From: Dasyornis broadbenti
Lineage: Eukaryota; Chordata; Aves; Passeriformes; Dasyornithidae
NCBI GenBank assembly: GCA_013397935.1
Contig: VZRN01001796.1
Span: forward strand, 285,386 to 349,385
Direction: 5' to 3'
Length of the DNA stretch: 64,000 nucleotides
In this document: one piece after another, positions 1 through 11,915 of the stretch
Layout of the letters: each line of letters starts with the position of its first letter
How positions within the stretch are numbered: position 1 is the stretch's first letter
Position numbers and translations under genes: made by a program
Notes under the pieces: model-generated
The model's database searches: none
What the model was told of the DNA's origin: nothing
The model's input: the letters and a program-made list of their open reading frames with translations, nothing else

Positions 1-64
1 TCCTTCCTTCCGCGCCTTCCTTCCTTCCTTCCTTCCTTCCTTCCTTCCTTCCTTCCTTCCTTCC
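1..64. repeat. (TTCC)n tetranucleotide microsatellite
   Basis: The window opens inside a run of TTCC units with one interruption (CGCG) near base 11. The array is cut by the left edge, so its full length cannot be seen. It is a simple repeat with no coding potential and is likely polymorphic in length. Confidence 0.95.
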
Positions 65-2847
65 CATTCGCTGAGTTCCATTCCTCAGTTGGTTTAGAAG
101 CACCTCCTTTTACACCCAACAAAATTATATCCTCTAAAAGAAATTAACTTCTTCTCTTCTTAATAATGTGATGGGCTTGATTTCTGTGTTATTATATTTA
201 ACTGACTTTTAGTTTTGACTGCGAAAAAGCAAGCGCTGTAAAATAGAGTCCCAGAATTTCAGAAGTGTCAGAATTTTTTCATAATCCTGGAGGGAGGAAG
301 AAGAGGGATGACAAAGATGCTTTCCCAACTATTTTAGAGGACAGGCACAGGAAATTGTTCAGGTGGTAGCAAATGATCATTCTTGGGTCTGTTTCCTCTG
401 AAAACTCTTCTTGGCTCTGGGGAGGGCTCGCTGCTGTCAGCGGCACGACTTCAGGGGACATTGGTGAGGGCTTGGCTGTGGCTGAGCTGTGGGATGGGTG
501 TTCTGGGGGTTTGTGCACGCACAGGACACTCCTTTAGCCATAGAAGGGTCTTTCTGACAGCCAAGGGATACCTTTTTCTTTGGGCCCAGTTCCTCTGGAC
601 AATCAGAGGGCTCTGTACCTGTGCTCATGGCATTAACAGCGGAGCTGTGCTTGTGTCCAGTCCTTGGGAATTTTTCCCCAGCCAAGCCTGGAGCGCACAC
701 TCTGTTTTCTTCCTGGCGAGTTAAATTTGGGAAGTGCAGGTGCTGTGCCTCGCTCTGCTGGGTGCCCTGCTGGGAGAGGGATCAGGTTCCTGGGACGGAG
801 CACCCCGGGCATGGCTTGGGGCTCCCAGAGGGGGCTCGGTGGGGTCCCTTGGGGAACACTGCAGGTGGCACCTGGGCTGTGCCAGGGCACCAAGGGGGGG
901 TCATTCCTCAAGGGGAACACCAGGATTTCTGTGAAACAGGGAATCAAAACTTCTCTAAAATGTTTCCTTGAGAAACCATTACCTTTTTAAAAGGAGAGTT
1001 GAGCTTGGCATTCAGGTATTTCTTTAGAGAATTAACTACTTGACAATCAGTGCTAGCAGACATCATCTCGGTGGTTTGGGGAAGCTTCTCTAGGAGTCTT
1101 CTCTCCCATCCTCAGAGCTTACCAAAAATTCCATTATTTTAAAAGTAGAAAATGTAGAATTCTGAGTTATGTTTCATTGTATATTTTATTATTTTATCTC
1201 TTACACATATTATGATCTTCCATTGTTGCTTCTGAGCTGGAATTAATGAAATGGCAAGAGGGAAAAAACCTCAGTGGGATTTAATTTTACAAATAATATG
1301 CTGAGGGTTCTCATCACTACTTTATCTAAATATAACACTGTGAGCATCTCTGGTGCTTGTGAATTAGAGGATGTTTGGAAGCTGCAGCAGCTCCCGGGAA
1401 ACCCAATTTTCCTCTCCACAAATCGAAGTTAGGAGTATTAAATATAATTAATATGGAATATCTGTGTTGAACTGTTTTACGGTATGTAAGCACAGAACAT
1501 TTAGATGTCTTTAGTGAACTAAGCTGAGGACACGATGCAGGGCTGCACAATTTATTTTTATCCTCAAGGTCAAGCAACATCTTTGAGCGCTGACATCCGT
1601 GTTCAAGAAATATGGGTCTCACTACACAATTGCCTTCAAGGTTAGGAATTTCCCCGTATATAAATTATATCTATACACAAACATATGCATTGATTATTAT
1701 CGTCTTCTCCTTGGGCTTTTGAAAAGAAAAGCTGTATCTTTTTGGAGACTGGAATGTCTGACTTAAGAGAACAAAACTCCGAGATGCATAACGGAGGTAT
1801 GGAGCTGATCTGTGTAGGACAATGCTGGGTTAAAAAAAAAAAGGCTGTTTGTATAAAGAAATTAAGGAATCCTTCCAAATATGGGAATTCCTAAGAAGAA
1901 ATGGGAATTAAATAGATTTGAGTAGGAGCTGCTTATCTGATGGTGTTGGACACTTTTAAAATTACTAAGCTGAAATGGCAGATGAATTCTAAATGGTCCT
2001 AAATTATCAGCCCATGCATAAACCACCTTGTGGCACTTTAAAGAGGAGAAAAGAATGATTCTCTTCTAACTTTTACTGGTTTACAAGTGCTTCAGACTCT
2101 CCCTCTTAGCCTTCCTTTTTTGGAGCGATTTAAGCAAACTTTGTAGATTGATTTTCTCAGCCTTCCAGAGAAGCTTTTGTATTTATTTACTAGTAAATTA
2201 CCTTTTTTTTTTTTCCCTCCCCCAATTATTTTCCCCCATTATTTGTGTTTCTGGAGATCAGGATGGATGTGGTTGATCAGGTGAGGGCACACCCCAGGGG
2301 CCGAGGAGGGAGAGGTGGTTCCTGCCAGCGTCAGACAGGCGGAGGCTGTTGGGATGTTATCACCATAATCTGCTGGTTTATTACTGGACATGAAGACATC
2401 CAACAGATTGATTTGGAGCAAAAACCTTGCTAAGAGATCGTGTCTGTCAGTTAGCCCTGGAAAAGGGGGATGTTGATGTTGGTTGTCCAGATGGGCAAGT
2501 TCTGGATGAGGCCTTGAGCTCTGGGCTCAGGAATTTGCATGCTGGTCCTGGAGCACTTCCCTGTGGTCTCTGTGAAGGGGAATTTGGCTGGATTTGGGAT
2601 GTGAGCAGACAAATGACCCGCAGGGAAATAAATCATCTGACTTTTGTTTCCCCTGCAGAATGCATTCTGTTCTTAGTGCCTAAAACAAGTTGTTGCTGGT
2701 GCAGGAAAGACCAACAGTTCTGGCTCTGCAGAAAGGGAGGTAAAAATGCAGTCAATAAATCCTTCACAATGCAATCAGTAGATCATGCAAAGCTCACAGC
2801 CTGTGCTCACTGCTAGGTTAAACCTGGCTGGGATCCAACCACAGCCG
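65..2847. other. Non-coding stretch, no gene seen
   Basis: This AT-rich sequence has a GC-richer patch at about 620-900. The overlapping open frames there (up to 116 codons, both strands) show no recognisable domain and no consistent splice sites. A homopyrimidine run sits at about 2,200-2,236. Nothing here supports a gene, and it reads as intergenic or intronic DNA. Confidence 0.7.
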
Positions 2848-2909
2848 GGAGTTGGACTCGATGCTCCTTGTGGGTCCCTTCCAGCTCAGGATATTCTGTG
2901 CTTCTATGA
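2848..2909 (+). mobile_element. CR1 LINE 3' end fragment
   Basis: The segment reads as the plus-strand 3' terminus of avian CR1: a 'gttggactcgatg' phrase, then 'gggtcccttccagctc', then the 'attctgtgcttctatga' tail, which is a degenerate copy of the CR1 terminal octamer repeats. Only the last 60 or so bases of the element are clear, and similarity may extend some bases to the left. Severe 5' truncation of this kind is normal for CR1 copies. Confidence 0.85.
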
Positions 2910-5900
2910 AGCCGTGACTGGTTTGGGTTCCTTCTTCTTCATCTCGTGCTTCTGGTATTCCCTGGCTCCGTTATGGTGTCCTCAGGGGGCAGAGGAGGTG
3001 CTACCGTGCATTGTTTGCCCCTAAATCCTTGACCAATTTCTGACCAAACACAATGAGGTTTTTTGGTTTTTAAAAACTCTTTCTGAAGGAATGGAACCTT
3101 TCCTGTTAGTGAGGACACTGCAGCACCTCAGTGTTGTTGGTGAAGGATCATTTTAAAATCATGGACACTTTGAAGGGCTGTTTAGCTATGGGAAATACCA
3201 GAAAACGTGTCAGTTTTGTTTGGATGTGAGATTATTCTAGACTAGCTATTGGTGAGCTTTTTTTCTTCGATATCATTTTTGCTCACATGTTGACTCTTCT
3301 GCGCTGGGCAGACGCTTTTATTCTGCAATAACATTTTCACAAGCCCTAAGCTCGGTTGCTTCTAAAAGTTTTGGCAAAACTGTCATCATAACTGTTGTTC
3401 CATAATATGGAATCTGGGGTCTTCAGGACATGGCTCAGCCTGGAAGCCAAGCCCGACATCCAACAATTTATAGTGTATTTTTATTTCTTATACTGAGTAT
3501 ACTTATTACTATAACATTTGGGCCCCATATTTAGTATTTAATAATGTGAATAAGTATTTTTGTCCGAATTACATGTTCTATCTCTAAGTGAATTTTCTAT
3601 AGCAGCAATTCTTGAAGCTTTCATATTGTAAAGCTCATATTTTGCTCAAGAATTTGAACACTTATTTATTTCAAATCTGTGTATAATTGTGAATACAAAT
3701 TCTGAGTTCTTATAGGAGCATGTTTATATCTAAAAGCTACAAGCAGCCATTGTGATGATTTCAGATTAGGTCTGACTCCACAGTTGTTTGAACTCTTGAA
3801 ATGGCTTTTGTGCGAGTTATTCCCAGTGGTTCCAGTGGGATTGAAAGGACAGATTTATTGAAGTTCCCACATTTTTTGTTTGTTTTGGCTGAAGTGGAGC
3901 CATTCTGTCAAACGCTGCCTTGCAGGGGAAGGACAGGACCGGTATGAAACGTTTTGGGCTGTACCAGAGTGTTCCAGCCAACACCAGCGAACCCTCCCAA
4001 GGCACTGGAAGCAGCGTGTGAGTTCCCACAGCGAGTGGGGTGGCGGTGCCAGCCCAGGTGACATCAGCAGCGCGAAGTGACAGCTGCTCCCAAGGCAGGA
4101 GCTGTGGCTCAGGGAAGAACACCCGAGGCTCGCGGTGCTCTGTGCCACAGGCGAGCACCAAGAGCTGCGTGTCTCTAACGGGGCCCTGCAGTGAGCAGAG
4201 CCCGCTGCTGCTGGGCTCTGGGGGCACCTCCCAGGAGCCGGCTCCGGGCTGGCCCCGTGGTGGCCGGGATTGGGCTCGGGGCCGCCCTGGGAGCCGGCCC
4301 CGAGCGCACGTTCCCCGGGCAGGATGAGCAGCAGGGCACAGATAGCCACGGCTTAGCAAAGCTTAGCAGGTCAGATTGCTTTGCCCACTAAGCTAAACAT
4401 AGCCTTTGATCTCATTATATTGGGAAAACCCTCTCCTCAACAGGAGGCCTTTGCTGCAGGTGATTAATTACTACGAGATATATATTGGAGTTGTACTGTT
4501 TGCTGAGCTATCAGAAGTGCTTATTTCATAGCTTGTTAAAATTCTCTTCTCCCTTTTAAATTGTTGAGAGTGATTGAACCTTGTCCCACTGTTGTTTCCC
4601 CTTATGTTAATAATTTGCCTTTATTAGAGTAATAAATAAGACTGATCCAGGCTTCAATTTGGAGCCATTTGACCAAAAAGCTACGATGGGAGCTACCGTG
4701 TCAGCCTAATGAGTTTGCCAGTCAGGAGACCAAGGTATGTAGGAAAAGTCCATATATTCAAGAATGAAAGCTTAAAGTTCTAAAAGGAGGATGCATTTTC
4801 TTCATAGTATCAATAACAGTCCATATTTGTAATTCGGTTCCTTGCTATTATTTATTACTGTCTAATCTGAAATATGACTGTAACAGTTGAGCAATTTAAA
4901 TAGAACAACGTTGGGTTTCTTTTTTAAGATGCAATCCAAGGTCGTGGTGTGTCCTGGCTGCGTAAAGAGGGCGCTTGAGGTTCATATCCGTGCCGTAGTC
5001 AAACACAATTTGATGGCAAAGGATGCTCCTTCAAACGCATCCTGTTCAAAAGATACTTTTCAAATGGAAGAGAAGTGGTTTCCTGTACTGAAGTTTAGAG
5101 AATAAGAAGGAAAAACGACTTTTATAACATTGTGGTAGCATTTTGCATCAGTGACATCAGAAGAAGGTACTGAACAAAAATTCTGATTCCAACCTTCTCT
5201 GTTTTTTTTCTAGGAGAATAATTTTAGTGCAATAGAAGGATGAGTCCATGTAACCCATCCATCTCCTTGTGCGAAGTTTCATCCTTATTTCCAAACACCC
5301 TTCAAAGTCAGCTTGTCTGAAATCTGTAGGTTGATACGAGCTGATCTGATCCCTTTAAATTTCCTACAAACTGAGTTTAAATGAATTTGGATTAAATTTC
5401 TAATCTCCATCAGTGATCGGAGACTGCAGGGGAAGAGTAACATTCCCTTCCAGAACACAGGGAAGGGAATTCCTATGGTGGCAAGCCACAAATGACTCGA
5501 GTCCCCGTACCACTATCAGTGTGCTGTGTTAAGTAAACAGATTAAAGCTGGAAGGCACTTGGCACAGTTCGTGTTTGGAGCACTGGCAGTTTCTGGGGTT
5601 TCAATGCCCATGGAGTGAAAGGGTGGTGCCTTTGCTGCCTACCCACAGTTGCTGGGAGCTGGGGCACCCTCACAAGGTTGCTCTTTAAAGCTCTTGTCAG
5701 GCCACTCTATTGGTCGGTCTAAGATCTGTTCTGAGTGTCAAAAAATATTTTTTCATCAACATAGGAGAGGGCAGGTTCTGTCCTTAAGCTAAGAAGAGGG
5801 TGGAACGCTGGTCCAGCCCTGGTTCTGTGTTCTCAGGCTGTTGAGAAGCTGCTCTCAGCAGTGCATTCAGCTTGAGCTCTATCAGGTGGTGCAGGTCCTC

Positions 5901-6446
5901 ACCCTGGCCAGGGCAGATCCCTTTGGAGGAGGCTGCCCAGATGCTTCTCTGCCATTGCTGTGTTTAGGCTGTGGCAGTGAGCCAGGATTACTTAAACTTG
6001 ACTGGGAAGCTCAGCTTTATTCATACTTCTTCCTCAGGTTTTTGTTGTTGTTGGAAGAGCCTGACGACCTTTCTTCCTGCTTTGGCAATCCTGGGAGTCT
6101 GGTTTTGTTTTCTGAGCACTAAACCTGTGGCAAGGAGGGGGAAAGCAATGCCAGCCCAGCCTTGCAGGCATCTGCTCTTTTGGGGCATGGCTTGTAGATG
6201 GTGAAAGGAGAAAAACTGGGATATTTGTAGATATGTGTTGGTAGAGATTGAAGGAGAGGGGGGAGCTGCAGTGCTGGCTGGTATTTTTCCTTTCAGGTAT
6301 CGAGAAAGTTGGGATGTTGGTCAAGGAAGCGAGCTGGTTGGAGCTGCAATAATTTATCAGTCAGAACAAGTGGCAATGTGTACAGTGAAATGGATTTGGC
6401 AGATAAAACAAAGAGTTCAAGGCAACCGTGAGCTCCCGTGATTTCA
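2910..6446. other. Non-coding stretch with a GC-rich patch, no gene seen
   Basis: Most of this interval is AT-rich without repeats I recognise. A patch at about 4,030-4,330 is GC-rich and has several CpGs, and open frames occur on both strands there (up to 180 codons on minus). They overlap each other and match no family known to me. A strong donor-like AAG|GTATGT lies near 4,735, but the sequence back to a pyrimidine-rich AG near 4,627 is stopped in all frames. If it is an exon, it is non-coding. Confidence 0.6.
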
Positions 6447-6511
6447 ATCACACAGCGAAGATTTGGGGTTGGACAGGACCTCGGGGGCTCACCCAGTCCA
6501 AGCCCTGTGCC
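6447..6511 (-). mobile_element. Possible degraded CR1 3' fragment
   Basis: The plus strand carries a diverged version of the reverse complement of a CR1 3' end: 'tcacacagcgaagatttggggttggac' in place of the usual 'tcacagaat...ggttgga', then 'ggacct' and 'acccagtccaagcc'. The match is short and imperfect, so the copy is old or the likeness is chance. The flanks do not extend it. Confidence 0.4.
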
Positions 6512-9085
6512 TGCGGCTGTTGATCCCCTGAGCTCCAGAAGCTCCCACAGCACAGCCAGGTGTGGCGGACACCTTCCCCCAAGGGCAGGGAAGGGTTAAC
6601 CCAGCCAGCACCTCAGAACCGCTGTAACTTAAACTCGGGAATACACGGATTTTATAGTTAGGGAAATGGAAGCACAGTGGGATCAAGTGACCTACTAACA
6701 TCTCCCAGGCAAGACACAGCAGGGCAAGTCCTTGACTGCGAGTGTTCCCAGGTCCCTCTTCTCCACTCCTTTTATTAGGTCATGTTGCTTCCCAGGATAA
6801 CAACATGTTTGCGCAGTTTGGGAGCGCAAGCTGTTTCCTTGCAGAAATATTACTGTGCTGTGTTCCCAAACTGGAGAGACACCGAATCTGAAAACAGATT
6901 TAATTCTTGTTTTTACAACTTAGCAAATGAGATTTAAAAATACGAGAGGCTGCCAGTCTGCTGTTCTAGTTTAACTATCTGGGTTGTGGTTAGGAAAATA
7001 TTAGAAATCTGCTACTGCTTTCCAGTGCCATCCCTCTGATTGGACAACCTCACTGGAAAGGAGGTCTTGGTCCCCAAGATCCTGAAAGAGGAACTAAAAT
7101 TATGTTCCTGTGTTTCCTGTCATTAATTATCTCATAAAGACCTTGAAATGCGCTTATGATATCTATCACCAGCACATGTGGAATTAAACTTTTCTCCAAA
7201 GAAATTAAGTAGGCTCTCTCTTTTGCCTCTGAGTATAAATTGTCAGTTGAAGTTTTACTGGAGAAACAATTTTTTCAAGTTGCAGTTCAAGCTCAACAGC
7301 TAAAGTCTCATTCCTCATACATCCCGTAAGCATTTGTCGTGTTTTTTAAACTCAGTCCCAAGGAGCATCTTTTTATTTTCCATTCCATTTTTCTGCTCCA
7401 TTTCCGCTCCTTGCCCCCAAGTTAAGGTGTTAAATTGTTTTTCTGTCAGAGCTAAATAACATGCTGCTGGATGCTTTAATAAGCATGAAGATGTGCTGAC
7501 AAACCCTCATTTCAGATGGTGACTTGCTTTGCAGCGCTTTGCTATTAAATTTAATGATGAAATATCTCAAAAAAGCACCAGCCAACATTGCAGCCATTTT
7601 GAGCTGCACGTGCTGGAAGCCAGGTTGGAAAATCTTACTATTTTCCCAGTTATGTTCAAAAATAATAATAAAAACCCCTCCCAACCCTTTAAATTCTGAG
7701 CTCAGAGTGTTCTTCTCGGTGCTATTTGCTGGCTGGGCCATTTCTGAGGGTGGAATTGCTATTTTTAGCTTTGGTTCTAGGGTCTCTGCTGTGGATAGCA
7801 GGCATTCCCTGGGGATGTGGTCTGGTAACTTTGAGGGCAGTGAGCGGGTGTCAGCCTGGAACCAAGAACTCCTGGGCCTGCCTGGCAGCAGTGCTGGTTT
7901 GGGGCTCAGGTTTGGGGCATTTCCAAAGAGTTTGCCCTTGGGAGCTTTAAGTGAGGACAAGCACAAGGCTGCCTCTTCACCCAGAGCTCCTTGGTGCACA
8001 CCCAGCGCCTGGCTCCCGTTTGGTGCGCGGAGCCACGGCCTGGGAGCTCGGCTCCCGCTCCGGAACGTGCATCCTCTGGGGCTGAGCTCAGGATTCAGGG
8101 CTGGCCTTGGCTGCAGGAGGGCAGCGCTGTGGAGGAGGTAGAGCCCGCACGGCCCTGGGAGCAGGCTCCGAAGCAGCCTCCTCAATCTGCATGGCCTCTC
8201 CATCTCCCTGTGCACTCTGGTGCTTCGGAGGCCCACGCAGAGTGAGCACTGGGAATGTTCACGTGCAAAGTTGGTTGGATTTGGTAGATAACAAGATATT
8301 CAAACCAAGAATTTTTTTTTTCCTTTAGGACTTTCTTTTTTTCTTGGTTATTTTTCTCCTCCTCTTATTCCCTTGCCTATTCTGTTAATCAAAAATAAGA
8401 ATTAGAGTTTTTCCTGGTATAGGCCTTATGCTTCTGTCTCTGGCCTGAAGTTCCTGTAGGGTGATACAAAGTCTTTGAGAGCAGCGCTCCTCAAACTGGC
8501 AACAGCCAAATGTGTGGAACAAGTTTTTTATGCTGTGTTGCATTTCTTTAAGCTATTCCTCTCTTCTCTCAGGAAAGACAGTGTAAGAAAAAAGTCTTCT
8601 TTAATGTACTTTGGTACTGTGTCAATCAACCTTCCATTGCTTTTCAAATTATCTTCAGAATTTCTACCAAAAAAATGAATGTCAGTAGCCAGATAATTGC
8701 AGATGTCTCAGTATCTTCCTGCTTTTCTGACAGAGCAGTAGAGGTCACCAGCATTTATGGCTCTGGGACCTCAGCACAACACATTTAACTCGAGCACTGC
8801 TTTGTTCGATGCTGGAATTCAGTTGGAGCTGCACTGCAAACTCCTTACAGCTGCAGTTTGTACTGAAAACTTGTTCTGAAAAGGGGACACGTCTCTCTGC
8901 TTAATATAACCCAAAGTCACTGCATCTGGTGTCCTGGCATGCATGTAATTGCCTGTAGCTTCCTAATGATAAAGGTAGTCTCACATGAGAAAATTCTGCA
9001 TTGATCCTAGTCCTGATTTACATTTTACTTCATTAAGAAAAAATTGATCAGCATAGATAAAACTCCTGATCAATGATCCTAGCAC
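6512..9085. other. Non-coding stretch, partly conserved-element-like
   Basis: No repeat is recognised. The part at about 7,430-7,690 is a complex AT-rich sequence without simple repeats, of the kind often seen in conserved non-coding elements. It runs into a GC-rich part at 7,980-8,250. Both strands are open over about 600 bases here (268 codons on minus, 205 on plus), but neither translation resembles a known protein. The longer one starts with a non-ATG codon. Confidence 0.5.
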
Positions 9086-9103
9086 TTTTTTCTTTTTTTT
9101 CCT

Positions 9104-9140
<37 letters not shown>
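9086..9140. repeat. Poly-T tract
   Basis: A T-rich stretch ends in an uninterrupted run of about 35 T (9,106-9,140). It produces a lysine-rich spurious frame on the minus strand. On the minus strand it would be a poly-A, but no upstream retrocopy or polyadenylation signal is evident. Confidence 0.95.
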
Positions 9141-9144
<4 letters not shown>

Positions 9145-9372
9145 AGCTTCCATTTTGGTGCAGTGCAGACTTTTGGTTTAACTGGCTGAATTGATATTCT
9201 GAGCAGCGAGTAAGGCAGGATGACAGAGCATCAGCACAGCTACTCCTATGATTGCTCAGGGAGGTGAGCTCCTGCCCACTCTGGCCAAGGCACAGGCAAG
9301 TCAGGAGCCACTGCTGTCCTAGGATGCTACAGAACACATCCCAACTTTTTTCTGTACTGTTTCAGACATTCT

Positions 9373-9405
9373 TCACACACACCCCCCACCCCCCCCAAAA
9401 AAAAA
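9373..9405. repeat. C-rich / A-rich low-complexity tract
   Basis: A short CA repeat passes into two C runs and then an A run. The C runs could form an i-motif or G-rich hairpin on the opposite strand, but the tract is short. It has no coding content. Confidence 0.8.
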
Positions 9406-9989
9406 GGTATTTTCTTGCGTTCACTCTCAGGATTGAATGGTTTGAGGTAGGGAATTTGAAGTTGCAGTTTGGACATGGTACATGCACTGATGGCAATTTG
9501 CTCTGCAAAAATAAACTATTACACTGAAAATGCTCTGCTTTTCAAAGGACTGATGTCTCTGCCTTATTTTTAGTACTTGGGTTTGTTCTGCTCTGCCATA
9601 ACGTGGTATTCTATTGAAAAAGCCTTTTCCATTTCTGAATGCTGTTATGTGCTAATAATTCAAAATAACAGATCCATAATGACTCAGAATAGGTGGAAAG
9701 AAGCTCTGGGTGAAATGCAGTGATTCCCCAAAGCTCAAGGCTGTAAGGCAAGAGGAGGAGAGGGGCAGAGAGCTGCTCTGGCATGTATGTATGGCTTCAC
9801 AGCACATGCTGATGTGCCCAGATCAGATTAAACGGGGATATTTCGCCTGTTCCTCCTGTATGGTTTTGGATTTCTGGCAGGCATGGCAGGGACACGAACA
9901 CAGCACAAACCCCACAGCGCTGCAGGGCTGCTTTTTTTTTTTTTTTTGCTATTTCCCTTAGAATCCCCATTGTTCTTACATAAACAGAA

Positions 9990-10665
9990 AGAGCAGAGGA
10001 GGGCGAGCGAGCCGGATCTTTGCAGAGGGCGATTACGAAGTAATTTGCAGCACGGCCACGCCGTTGTGCCGGGTGTCATCAGCGGGCACAGCCCGAGCAT
10101 CGCCGGGCACTGCGGGCTCAAGCCCCGCCGCATCCTGCGCCTGCTCGGGGGTGCCGGGGATGCGCCGCTCCCCGCGCCCCCTTTCCAACACAACCTTTCA
10201 TCCCCCCCTTCCTCCTCCAGCGACAGTGATGGGACTTGACAGCCCTTGTCCTTGAAGGTTTCTCCCGTTTCTGAGTAAGTGGCATATTCCTGGTCGCTTG
10301 CCATCTTCCGTTTTTGTCATTATCCCAGGCGAAGCATTAAAATCGCAAACAACAAACATGGTGGTTCGGCCCACATTTTTGCGTTCCTTGCCCCGTTCCC
10401 GCGGAGGCCGCGGCGGTGGCGGTGTCCCCCGGCGGTGGCGGTGGCGCTGGCGGCGGCCCCGCGGTGGCGGTGCGGGGATGCGGGGATGCGGGGATGCTGC
10501 GCTGCGCTGCGCTGCTCTCCCCGGCGGGCGCCGCGGTGGTACGGTCTGCAGAGGGGCTCCGCGGCCGCTGCGCGCCTGCCCGCGCCCATGCCGAGCCCTG
10601 AGCCCTCCGCCCGCTAGCCGCGAGCAGGCTGCGCTGGGGAGGATGTCTTAGCCAAGTAAGTAGCG
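9990..10665 (+). promoter_or_regulatory. CpG island, likely promoter
   Basis: CpG dinucleotides are dense from about 9,990 and very dense from 10,380 to 10,620, against a background with few CpGs. Near 10,300-10,311 the plus strand reads GCCATCTTCCG, the reverse complement of a combined ETS (CGGAAG) and YY1 (AAGATGGC) site, a common core-promoter combination in vertebrates. No TATA box is evident, which fits CpG-island promoters. GGTGGC-type repeats, three GCGGGGAT units and GCGCT units lie at 10,415-10,515. Direction is inferred from the GTAAGT donor at its right end; a bidirectional promoter is possible. The gene is unknown. Confidence 0.65.
10380..10655 (+). other. Candidate first exon with splice donor
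   Basis: The CpG-rich block ends in GCCAA|GTAAGT, where the six intronic bases are the donor consensus although the last exon base is A rather than G. The 5' limit is not defined by sequence. A frame that begins upstream passes through the GC repeats and stops just before the donor. Its arginine- and glycine-rich translation looks like a by-product of the repeats, so I take this as untranslated 5' exon sequence. This is inference; cap-site or RNA data would decide. Confidence 0.4.
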
Positions 10666-10687
10666 ACATCCACAGCATGAGAGCAAT

Positions 10688-10738
10688 AGTGGTGGTGGTG
10701 GTGGTGGTGATGATAATAAAAAAAAAAAAAAAAAAAAA
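10688..10738. repeat. (GTG)n microsatellite followed by poly-A
   Basis: Seven or so GTG units run into GATGATAATAA and then an A run of about 21. It lies directly downstream of the candidate first-exon donor and just before the assembly gap. Such a run plus high GC is a likely cause of the gap. Confidence 0.95.
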
Positions 10739-10771
10739 GTCTTTCCCCTTTTCCCTTCTGACCTCGTTTTT

Positions 10772-10800
10772 NNNNNNNNNNNNNNNNNNNNNNNNNNNNN
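10772..10800. other. Assembly gap (29 Ns)
   Basis: This run of Ns separates a pyrimidine-rich stretch from GC-rich sequence that is probably still part of the promoter region. True missing length cannot be read from the window. Any exon or promoter element inside it is invisible. Confidence 1.
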
Positions 10801-11679
10801 TGCCGGGGAAGGCGCGAGCTGATGGGAAGATGGTGTGGGGACCGGGGCTGAGTGATGCATTAGGTTTTGGTTCGTGTCCTGGGAATCTCTGCAAAGGTAA
10901 TGCTGCGACTCGTGTAGATTATTCTGTAAGGTCAAAGAGAAACTGCATAGCTAAAAGGCTCTCTTGCATCAGAAAGCAGTCGCTGGGCTTCGGTAGGTTG
11001 AGAATTCAGCATGATCTTGTTGTTTTTGAAACGTATCGGCTTGATTTTGATTAAATCAGTTCTTTAGTGATGAGGAAAACACGTGGATGGGATTTTGCTT
11101 TTATCGTTGCTGGTAAGAATCGGATGTGCCTTTTTTTTTTTTTCTTTCAGAATCTCACATTTCACTAAAATGTGAACAGTACACTTTGACTGTTGTATTT
11201 TTCTAACTTTAATGTTCTCTTATGATAGGCAAAGCTATTTCTTGTTAGGAAAATCTGTAATCTTCAACTGGGTTCCTTTATAGAGCTGTTTATAGTTTTT
11301 CAGTGCGTTTGTTTGAAAGTAAAGGGCACACAGGTTAAAAACCCCAAACATTGCTTTTGTACTGAGATGGATTAGAAAATAATGTGGAAGAGACTGGGAA
11401 TTATCTGTAATTCCCTTTTTGGCATGCATGATGTTTCCTGTGGCAAGGTGGGGAAAGGCTTTCCTGAGGTGTATGGTACAATAATTAAGAATTCTGACAG
11501 ATAGACTTTCATTTTAATATATATATATATTTTAAATTTGTATCAAAAGAAGAATCAGCTCCAAACCCACCGAATGCTGCATGGAAAAGCTTTGGGCTGT
11601 TCATGAGGCATCCAACGCTTTAAGAGAAACCATAAGATTACAGGAGTCATTTCCGATTATGTAAAGGGAGATTGTGTGC

Positions 11680-11915
11680 GTTTGATCCCTGCCTGCGGCG
11701 CTGGCAGCTCCTGTGCCCCGCGCTCCGGGCAGCAGCCGAGCTCTGCCCCAGCCTCCCATTCCCTGACTTCAAGTTGTCCTATCCGAGCCGGAGCACTTCC
11801 CTGGGCATCGCCCGGCGTTCCCAGGGCTGCCGCCACCATGGCCGTGGGCAGTCCCGGAGCACCGAGGCAGCCAGGAGCGGATGCTTAGCCCGGTGCCTCC
11901 CGTTGCTGCTGCAAG
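11680..11915 (+). other. Candidate alternative 5' exon with splice donor
   Basis: This GC-rich, CpG-containing block ends with GCAAG|GTGAGT, a near-consensus donor. Inside it an ATG at 11,838 sits in GCCGCCACCATGG, the textbook optimal Kozak context, and opens a 16-codon frame that stops at 11,888, before the donor. The exon could be a second first exon of the gene starting at the CpG island, or an internal 5' untranslated exon. The left limit is uncertain because no convincing acceptor is visible. The product is unknown. Confidence 0.45.
11838..11888 (+). CDS. 16-codon upstream-type ORF in ideal Kozak context
   Basis: The frame reads MAVGSPGAPRQPGADA and then TAG. It is too short for a domain and has no recognised homologue. 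Its interest lies in its context: a perfect GCCGCCACCATGG start inside a candidate 5' exon, terminating 27 bases before a splice donor. If the exon is transcribed, this frame would be expected to capture scanning ribosomes and reduce or regulate translation of a downstream coding sequence. Alternatively the Kozak match is chance in GC-rich sequence. Confidence 0.3.
   Translation: MAVGSPGAPRQPGADA

Noticed and set aside
4628..4734. Exon-like interval before AAG|GTATGT
   Set aside because: Stops occur in all three frames, so it cannot be coding. Without transcript data a non-coding exon is not supported.
7430..8236. 268-codon minus-strand frame with a 205-codon plus-strand frame opposite
   Set aside because: Both strands are open over the same GC-richer sequence, neither resembles a known protein, the minus frame starts at a non-ATG codon, and no splice or promoter context supports it.
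8981..9337. Lysine-repeat frame on the minus strand
   Set aside because: The lysines come from the poly-T tract; there is no coding evidence.
10298..10651. 117-codon arginine/glycine-rich frame in the CpG island
   Set aside because: Its composition follows the GGTGGC and GCGGGGAT simple repeats, and it stops just before the splice donor. I prefer an untranslated 5' exon.
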